DNA from: a bacterium
GTDB taxonomy: Bacteria > SM23-31 > JAUVVT01
Reading direction: 5' to 3'
Length of the DNA: 11,447 nt
Assembly: GCA_030616165.1 (NCBI GenBank)
Contig: JAUWXV010000114.1
Span: 1-11,447 of the forward strand
Shown here in pieces: positions 7,358-11,447 of this stretch. A program made the position numbers and the translations under genes. Each line of letters begins with the position of its first letter. The stretch's first letter is position 1. The notes beneath the pieces are model-generated. The model was not told where the DNA came from. It saw nothing but the letters and a program-made list of their open reading frames with translations, and made no database searches.

Positions 7358-8569
7358 ATGTATAAATTTAACACTATTAAAGAGGCAATTGAGGATTATA
7401 AGAATGGGAAAGTTCTTATAGTTGTGGATGATGAGGATAGGGAGAACGAGGGTGATTTTATAGCCGCTGCTGAAAATATAACACCAGAAATTATAAATTT
7501 TATGTCAAAGTATGGAAGGGGAATCATCTGCCTATCTTTGACTGAGGAGAGAACTAAACATTTAGGGCTTGACTTGATGGTAGATAGGAATACTGCTCTC
7601 CATGGAACGTTGTTTACGGTTACTATAGATGCGAAAGAAAATACTACCACTGGCATTTCAGCATATGATAGGGCACAGACTATACTTACGGCAATTGACC
7701 CGAAAACAATACCGGATGACCTTGCAAAACCGGGACATATTTTCCCTTTAAAATCTATGAATGGTGGGGTTTTAAGAAGGGCGGGACATACTGAAGCATC
7801 TGTTGATTTGGCAAAACTTGCTGGAATGACACATACTGGTGTTTTATGTGAAATTATGGACGATGACGGGAATATGGCAAGGGTTCCAAAACTCTTGGAA
7901 TTAGCAAAAAAGTTTAACCTGAAGATTGTGACTATTCGCGATTTGATTAAATACAGAAGGATAAACGAAGTCCATGTGAAAAATATTGCAAAAGTGAAAT
8001 TTCCAAGCCAGTATGGGTATTTTGATCTTTATTTATACAGATGTGATATAGATGATAGTCACCATATTGCACTGGTGAAAGGAAAAATCGAACAAGATGA
8101 GAAGATTCTTGTTAGAGTACATTCTGAATGTCTGACGGGGGACACACTTGGGTCATTTCGGTGCGACTGTGGAGAACAACTTGATAAGTCTCTAAAAATA
8201 ATTGAAAAAGAGGGAAGAGGAGTTTTTTTGTATATGCATCAGGAGGGAAGGGGTATAGGGCTTAGGAATAAAATACTTGCATACAAACTGCAGGATGAGG
8301 GGAAAGATACGGTCGAGGCTAACCATGCTCTTGGATTTAAGGCAGATTTAAGAGATTATGGCATTGGAGCCCAGATTCTTGCTGACCTTGGGGTAAGAAA
8401 GATCGCTCTTCTTACAAATAATCCTAAGAAGATAGTAGGGCTATCTGGATATGGTATGGAAATAATTGAAAGGATACAGATTGAAATTCCACCAAATGAA
8501 ATAAACGAAGAATATCTGAAAACAAAGAGGGATAAACTTGGTCATTTAATACTGAGAGAAAAAGGATAG
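7358..8569 (+). CDS. ribBA: DHBP synthase / GTP cyclohydrolase II fusion
   Basis: This bifunctional enzyme starts both branches of riboflavin synthesis. The N-terminal domain (about 1-200) makes 3,4-dihydroxy-2-butanone 4-phosphate from ribulose-5-phosphate. The C-terminal domain (about 205-403) opens GTP to the diaminopyrimidine that RibD uses. The DHBP domain shows the acidic metal/substrate loop [11 protein letters not shown] (24-34), [10 protein letters not shown] (96-105) and the catalytic HTEASVDLA (144-152). The cyclohydrolase II domain shows [11 protein letters not shown] (252-262), zinc ligands Cys258, Cys269 and Cys271 in [18 protein letters not shown] (293-302), [10 protein letters not shown] (332-341) and LLTNNPKK (351-358). 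Both halves appear catalytically complete and the 403-residue length is standard. The gene starts 30 nt after ribE. A hairpin spans its stop codon. Confidence 0.98.
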   Translation: MYKFNTIKEAIEDYKNGKVLIVVDDEDRENEGDFIAAAENITPEIINFMSKYGRGIICLSLTEERTKHLGLDLMVDRNTALHGTLFTVTIDAKENTTTGISAYDRAQTILTAIDPKTIPDDLAKPGHIFPLKSMNGGVLRRAGHTEASVDLAKLAGMTHTGVLCEIMDDDGNMARVPKLLELAKKFNLKIVTIRDLIKYRRINEVHVKNIAKVKFPSQYGYFDLYLYRCDIDDSHHIALVKGKIEQDEKILVRVHSECLTGDTLGSFRCDCGEQLDKSLKIIEKEGRGVFLYMHQEGRGIGLRNKILAYKLQDEGKDTVEANHALGFKADLRDYGIGAQILADLGVRKIALLTNNPKKIVGLSGYGMEIIERIQIEIPPNEINEEYLKTKRDKLGHLILREKG

Positions 8570-8579
8570 TTTATCCTTT
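8561..8579 (+). repeat. Hairpin overlapping the ribBA stop codon
   Basis: AAAGGATA (8561-8568) and TATCCTTT (8572-8579) form a perfect 8-bp stem with a 3-nt loop, and the TAG stop (8567-8569) runs through it. The sequence after it (AATTTATTG) is only weakly U-rich. This argues against a strong terminator, although partial termination or RNA processing between ribBA and ribH is possible. Confidence 0.5.
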
Positions 8580-8653
8580 AATTTATTGTAAAGAATGTTT
8601 TTAAATTTCTTATAATAAAATAGAGTCTTTTAAATTTATTAAAAATTAATCTT

Positions 8654-8660
8654 AGAGGAG
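8654..8660 (+). promoter_or_regulatory. Strong Shine-Dalgarno of ribH
   Basis: AGAGGAG lies 6 nt before the ribH ATG at 8667 and fixes that start. It is among the best ribosome binding sites in the window, in keeping with a subunit that in most bacteria builds a 60-mer and is needed in quantity. Confidence 0.8.
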
Positions 8661-8666
8661 TTAATT

Positions 8667-9125
8667 ATGGTATATAATGGAATACTGTCAGCAGAAGGCA
8701 GAAGATTTGCAATTATAGTAAGCAGATTCAATGAATTTATCTCATCAAAACTTTTGAGCGGTGCAATTGACTGTCTTATAAGGCATAAATGCAGTGAAAA
8801 AGATATTGATACTTTCTGGGTTCCGGGCTCGTTTGAGATACCGATTATTGCTAAAAAATTGGCAGAGGGTAAAAAATACAACGCAGTTATATGCCTGGGA
8901 GCGATATTAAAAGGAGATACTATGCATAATCATTATGTATCTTCCGAAGTTACAAAAGGTATAGCAAAGGTGGGTTTAGATACCGGTGTACCTGTTGCCT
9001 TCGGTGTAATTAATGCGGATACTCTTGAACAGGCAATTGAAAGAGCGGGTACAAAAGCAGGAAACAGAGGATTTGAAGCTGCTATGGGCGCTATAGAGAT
9101 GGCTGACCTTATTGGTCAGATTTAA
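8667..9125 (+). CDS. ribH: 6,7-dimethyl-8-ribityllumazine synthase
   Basis: RibH condenses ribitylaminouracil with dihydroxybutanone phosphate to make the lumazine that riboflavin synthase consumes. In many bacteria it forms an icosahedral shell. The 152-residue product has the aromatic substrate stacker in SRFNEFIS (19-26), WVPGSFEIP (51-59), [10 protein letters not shown] (78-87) with the catalytic His87, and [20 protein letters not shown] (126-145). The loop after the catalytic His reads HNHYV, where most family members have H-F/Y-D/E-Y/H-V. The Asn in place of the aromatic is unusual but the His and the GDT phosphate-binding part are intact. It is the last gene of the rib operon, 97 nt after ribBA. 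A TTGTAA / 19 nt / TATAAT pair at 8586-8616 might give it some independent transcription, with low confidence. Confidence 0.97.
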   Translation: MVYNGILSAEGRRFAIIVSRFNEFISSKLLSGAIDCLIRHKCSEKDIDTFWVPGSFEIPIIAKKLAEGKKYNAVICLGAILKGDTMHNHYVSSEVTKGIAKVGLDTGVPVAFGVINADTLEQAIERAGTKAGNRGFEAAMGAIEMADLIGQI

Positions 9126-9126
9126 T

Positions 9127-9151
9127 GATTATTAATAATCGGTTGTTTTTT
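9127..9151 (+). terminator. Weak AT-only hairpin plus U-run after ribH
   Basis: A 14-nt perfect palindrome (GATTATTAATAATC, 9127-9140) directly follows the ribH stop, and a six-T run follows at 9146-9151. The stem has only one G-C pair per arm and would be unstable, so this is a position-based guess for the end of the rib operon. Confidence 0.3.
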
Positions 9152-9265
9152 ATAGAATATTTTTTTATATTATTAATAAGAGATTCTTTAAGTCTTTAAA
9201 GCATGTCTTTTAAAAGTTGCAATAGATAAATAATTAATCAAAAAATCAATTTCATTAATATTGCT

Positions 9266-9934
9266 ATGCTTAAACCCAGAAAAAGAATAACTAAGCAGGT
9301 TTTAAAAGAAGATAAACTTGTTACTTATACCTTTAAGTTAAATGCATATATAAGAAAGAATTCAAAAAAGATTGGTTATGTTACATTAATATCAATTTTC
9401 CTTATATTTGTTATATCTGGAATGTATATGTCGAAAAAACGCTCGGAAGGCAGTGCGATTTCAGAAGTTGGGATTGCACAGTTAATATACGAATCTGGCA
9501 ACATCACCGCTGCAAAAAGTGCTTTCGAAGAGGTATTAAACAAATATAATGGAACAAAAGGGGCAGGGATAGCAACCTACTATGCCGGAGATTGTTATTA
9601 TAAATTGAAGGAATTTGATGAGGCAAAAAATTATTTTCAGAAGTATTTGGATGATTATGAGGATAACGATATTTTAACCAGTTCGGCTATTTCTGGAATC
9701 GCTGCCTGTTTAGAGGAGGAGAGAGAATATTTAAAAGCGGCTGAATTTTACAAACGTACTGCTGAGAAATTTCCGGATAGTTTTACTGCACCCAGAAATT
9801 TAATTGATATGGGAAGATGTTATGAACTTGCCGGTATGAAGAGTGAAGCAGAAAAAGGGTATAAGGAAATTATTGAAAAATATCCTTCGTCTATATATGT
9901 CAGAGAAGCATCTATTTTGCTTGATTTATTATAA
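9266..9934 (+). CDS. Single-pass membrane protein with TPR-like repeats
   Basis: The 222-residue product has a basic N-terminus (residues 1-36, rich in Lys/Arg, with ITKQVLKEDKLVT), one hydrophobic segment at about 37-55, and a soluble helical tail. A basic stretch (KKR, 57-59) after the segment and a longer basic region before it leave topology open; a cytoplasmic N-terminus with the repeats outside is the usual layout of such proteins. The tail shows about four TPR-like helical hairpins (about 66-95, 102-134, 138-171, 176-208) with the characteristic small/aromatic pattern, such as YYAGDCYYKLKEFDEAKNYFQKYL and MGRCYELAGMKSEAEKGYKEIIEKYP. The overall layout resembles YfgM-type and tol-pal/BamD-like scaffold proteins of the envelope, but no specific partner can be read from sequence. 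It follows the rib operon by 140 nt, has no Shine-Dalgarno, and is closed by a good terminator, so it is probably functionally unrelated to riboflavin. Confidence 0.85.
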   Translation: MLKPRKRITKQVLKEDKLVTYTFKLNAYIRKNSKKIGYVTLISIFLIFVISGMYMSKKRSEGSAISEVGIAQLIYESGNITAAKSAFEEVLNKYNGTKGAGIATYYAGDCYYKLKEFDEAKNYFQKYLDDYEDNDILTSSAISGIAACLEEEREYLKAAEFYKRTAEKFPDSFTAPRNLIDMGRCYELAGMKSEAEKGYKEIIEKYPSSIYVREASILLDLL

Positions 9935-9966
9935 AATTGCGATTTTTAATTTATGAATTTGTGTTC

Positions 9967-9998
9967 AAAAAACCGGGAGAGCTCTCGGTTTTTATTTT
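9967..9998 (+). terminator. Intrinsic terminator after the TPR gene
   Basis: AAAAACCG (9968-9975) pairs with CGGTTTTT (9986-9993) around a 10-nt loop that can pair further internally (GAGAGCTCTC palindrome). The T-rich tail TTTTTATTTTAT follows. This is the clearest unconditional terminator in the window. Its A-run/U-run symmetry could also serve minus-strand transcripts, but no converging gene is present. Confidence 0.8.
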
Positions 9999-10043
9999 AT
10001 AGTATTTTTGGAATGCAGTGAGTAAAAATCATAAAAATATTTG

Positions 10044-10841
10044 ATGAAAAATATATTGAAAATTGGGACATCAGGCTACAGTTTTAATGACTGGATCGGA
10101 AATTTTTATCCTGAGGGCATTCAAAAAGGTAAAATGCTTGATTACTATAGTCAGTTTTTCGATACCGTTGAAATAAATTCTACATACTACCGGATTCTTA
10201 ACCGTTCGGTTTTTTATCATCTTTCAAATAAGACTCCCGATGATTTTGAGTTTATTGTGAAACTGAATCAACAAACGACACATAAGATAGAAAATGGAAT
10301 AAAAGCAGTGGAAGATATCAAAGAATCTGTTGCTCCAATTATAGAATCAGGAAAACTCAAGGGATTTTTGGCTCAGTTTCCTTGGTCATTTAAAAATAAT
10401 GCTAATGCCAAAAAATATTTAATTTCAATTAAAGAGAAATGCGATGATATTCCGATTTTCGTCGAATTCAGAAATATAGAATGGGTAAATAAAGAAACAT
10501 ATAAGTTTATAAAAGAAAATGAAATTGGTTACTGCTGTGTTGACGAGCCTAATCTTAAGGGATTGATTCCACCACAGAGCATCTCTACTACGGATATAGG
10601 GTATGTTAGGTTTCATGGGAGGAACTATAAAGCATGGTGGAATTCAAGCAAAGGGGATAGATACGATTATCTTTACAAAGAGGAAGAACTCTCGGAATGG
10701 ATTGAAAAAATTAGAGAAATGAGAAAAAATACTAAAAAAACATATCTCTTCTTTAACAACTGTCATCAAGGTCATGCAGTGAAGAATGCTAAAATGTTAA
10801 TCGAGATGCTTAAAAATCAAATGGAAATATCTGATAACTGA
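10044..10841 (+). CDS. DUF72 family protein (YecE/YunF-like)
   Basis: The 265-residue product belongs to the DUF72 family, TIM-barrel-like proteins of unknown biochemical function found across bacteria and archaea. Family landmarks are all present: KIGTSGYSFNDWIGNFYP at 6-22, the VEINSTYYR strand at 42-50, VKLNQQTTH at 72-80, FLAQFPWSF at 108-116, VEFRNIEW at 140-147, CCVDEP at 164-169, YVRFHGRNYKAWW at 187-199, YDYLY at 207-211, and the C-terminal FFNNCHQGHAVKNA at 236-249. Its length is normal. I chose the ATG at 10044 because it directly precedes the conserved KIGTSGY strand; a TTG one codon upstream is less likely. No Shine-Dalgarno is visible. It stands alone between a terminator and a non-coding gap, so context gives no functional hint. 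Confidence 0.93.
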   Translation: MKNILKIGTSGYSFNDWIGNFYPEGIQKGKMLDYYSQFFDTVEINSTYYRILNRSVFYHLSNKTPDDFEFIVKLNQQTTHKIENGIKAVEDIKESVAPIIESGKLKGFLAQFPWSFKNNANAKKYLISIKEKCDDIPIFVEFRNIEWVNKETYKFIKENEIGYCCVDEPNLKGLIPPQSISTTDIGYVRFHGRNYKAWWNSSKGDRYDYLYKEEELSEWIEKIREMRKNTKKTYLFFNNCHQGHAVKNAKMLIEMLKNQMEISDN

Positions 10842-10923
10842 TATAAATTTATTTTAATAGCAGAACTTTGGGCAAAAATCAAATAATAATTAAAATTAAT
10901 GCAATAATATTTAAGGAAATTAA

Positions 10924-10950
10924 CACGTCGTTCTGCTCCTCGCAATGACA
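10924..10950 (+). repeat. Fragment of a dispersed intergenic repeat, half 1
   Basis: CACGTCGTTCTGCTCC followed by TCGCAATGACA matches the 3' half of a very widespread intergenic repeat whose intact form begins GAGATTGCCACGTCG and ends CGCAATGAC. The 5' arm that should pair with GCAAT is degraded here. Recognition rests on recall of this repeat from other genomes and needs a genome-wide search to confirm. Confidence 0.55.
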
Positions 10951-11004
10951 TGTATATATTGTGTTTGCGAAAAGTAAAAAAGTAAAAATAATGTTATACA
11001 TAAG

Positions 11005-11076
11005 ATTCCGAAACAAGTTCGGAATAACAGGTAATGTTACTGTCATAGGGATTTGTTAGAGTGGCAATCTCATGCC
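11005..11076 (-). repeat. Fragment of a dispersed palindromic repeat ('SELVSES' type), half 2
   Basis: A perfect hairpin ATTCCGAA (11005-11012) / TTCGGAAT (11018-11025) around ACAAG is followed by a second small hairpin, GTAA/TTAC at 11031-11040. A segment at 11061-11076 then reads GGCATGAGATTGCCAC on the minus strand and contains the TGGCA/TGCCA arms. Read on the minus strand the palindrome translates as SELVSES, the peptide commonly produced by spurious reading of this repeat class. The orientation is opposite to the fragment at 10924-10950, so the two look like separated, inverted halves of degenerate copies. Confidence 0.6.
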
Positions 11077-11128
11077 AATATGCCAAATTTAAGATTTTAA
11101 TTATTATTAAAAAAATAATGGAGTTCAA

Positions 11129-11447
11129 GTGGAAACGAAAGATGTTGATAAAGTCTATAATCCGAAAAAGATAGAAGAAAAATGGTATAAATACTGGCTG
11201 GAGGGGAACTATTTTCATGCGGAATCGCGTTTAGGTAAGAAGCCTTTTACAATAGTTATACCTCCACCAAATATTACAGGGATACTCCATATGGGGCATG
11301 CACTTCAAGGTACCCTGCAAGACACATTAATAAGATATCACAGAATCCAAAATTACGAGGCATTATGGATGCCTGGAACTGACAATGCTGGAATTGCTAC
11401 TCAGACTGGAGTTGAAAAGGAATTGTTAAGAAAAGGCATAAAAAAGG
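11129..11447 (+). CDS. valS: Valyl-tRNA synthetase, N-terminal part
   Basis: ValS attaches valine to tRNA-Val. The frame is open from a GTG at 11129 to the window edge, giving 106 codons of a protein usually near 850-950 residues. The start is supported by GGAG at 11120-11123 with 5-nt spacing and by immediate class-I N-terminal homology ([17 protein letters not shown], about 10-26). The catalytic Rossmann core appears as PPPNITG at 45-51, the HIGH-type motif HMGH at 54-57, [20 protein letters not shown] at 61-80, and [12 protein letters not shown] at 81-92. The PPPNxTGxLHMGHAL combination and GTDxAGIATQ identify ValRS rather than IleRS or LeuRS. Where most ValRS sequences have GTDHAGIATQ, this one has Asn86. 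No T-box leader is evident upstream. Confidence 0.96.
   Translation, partial: METKDVDKVYNPKKIEEKWYKYWLEGNYFHAESRLGKKPFTIVIPPPNITGILHMGHALQGTLQDTLIRYHRIQNYEALWMPGTDNAGIATQTGVEKELLRKGIKK

Larger units (their letters stand above)
10842..11128. other. Non-coding gap before valS
   Basis: This 287-bp AT-rich gap contains no convincing gene. It holds the two repeat fragments listed separately (10924-10950 and 11005-11076) and, at its right end, the valS ribosome binding site GGAG (11120-11123). I looked for a T-box leader, which often precedes aminoacyl-tRNA synthetase genes, and did not see the conserved T-box sequence or a terminator next to valS. Confidence 0.6.

Noticed and set aside
9186-9201. 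CTTTAA/TTAAAG hairpin in the gap before the TPR gene
   Set aside because: It is a six-pair AT-rich stem with no U-run, expected by chance at this base composition.
10842-11128. T-box riboswitch upstream of valS
   Set aside because: No conserved T-box sequence, specifier stem or terminator was found; the gap is explained by repeat fragments and AT-rich filler.
10994-11218. Minus-strand open frame of 74 codons reading SELVSES near its end
   Set aside because: It overlaps the start of valS on the other strand and its recognisable part is a translated palindromic repeat, so it is not a gene.
1-11447. CRISPR array, tRNA or rRNA gene, insertion sequence, toxin-antitoxin or defence system
   Set aside because: I scanned for regular repeats, tRNA-like T-arm sequences, transposase frames and small paired genes and saw none; coding space is filled by core metabolic genes.

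Overview
The window is AT-rich bacterial chromosomal DNA, with G+C roughly one third by eye. It is almost entirely housekeeping metabolism. Nothing in it identifies the species. The evidence for a bacterium is a sigma70-type promoter, an FMN riboswitch with an intrinsic terminator, short operonic overlaps and bacterial-type PurL/PurQ/PurM. The fusion of a PurS-like tandem to PurL, the mixed use of Shine-Dalgarno sites and fragments of a 'SELVSES'-type palindromic intergenic repeat would fit a poorly sampled candidate phylum, but that is inference.

Left block (1-4018, minus strand): a purine operon fragment, purSL - purQ - purM, with overlapping genes; purM runs off the left edge. PurSL and PurQ together form the FGAM synthase that makes formylglycinamidine ribonucleotide. 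PurM closes its product to AIR, so two consecutive steps of IMP synthesis are encoded. Next to it, also on minus, is dapA (4232-5116), the first committed enzyme of lysine/diaminopimelate synthesis. A hairpin with a nearby U-run separates dapA from purSL.

Central block (5254-9125, plus strand): a complete riboflavin operon. A near-consensus promoter starts transcription at the first base of an FMN riboswitch. The riboswitch is followed by an intrinsic terminator whose 5' arm is perfectly complementary over 9 nt to the 5' strand of riboswitch stem P1, so the transcriptional switch can be read directly. Then come ribD, ribE, ribBA and ribH, which supply the dedicated enzymes from GTP and ribulose-5-phosphate to riboflavin, apart from the dephosphorylation step usually done by general phosphatases.

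Right block (9266-11447, plus strand): a single-pass membrane TPR protein ending in a good terminator, a DUF72/YecE-like protein, a 287-bp non-coding gap with repeat fragments, and the first 106 codons of valS, which runs off the right edge.

I found no convincing sign of a novel defence, mobile or RNA-guided system. The most informative unusual features are the riboswitch switching geometry, the PurS-PurS-PurL fusion, the repeat fragments before valS and a few active-site-proximal substitutions in RibH and ValS.
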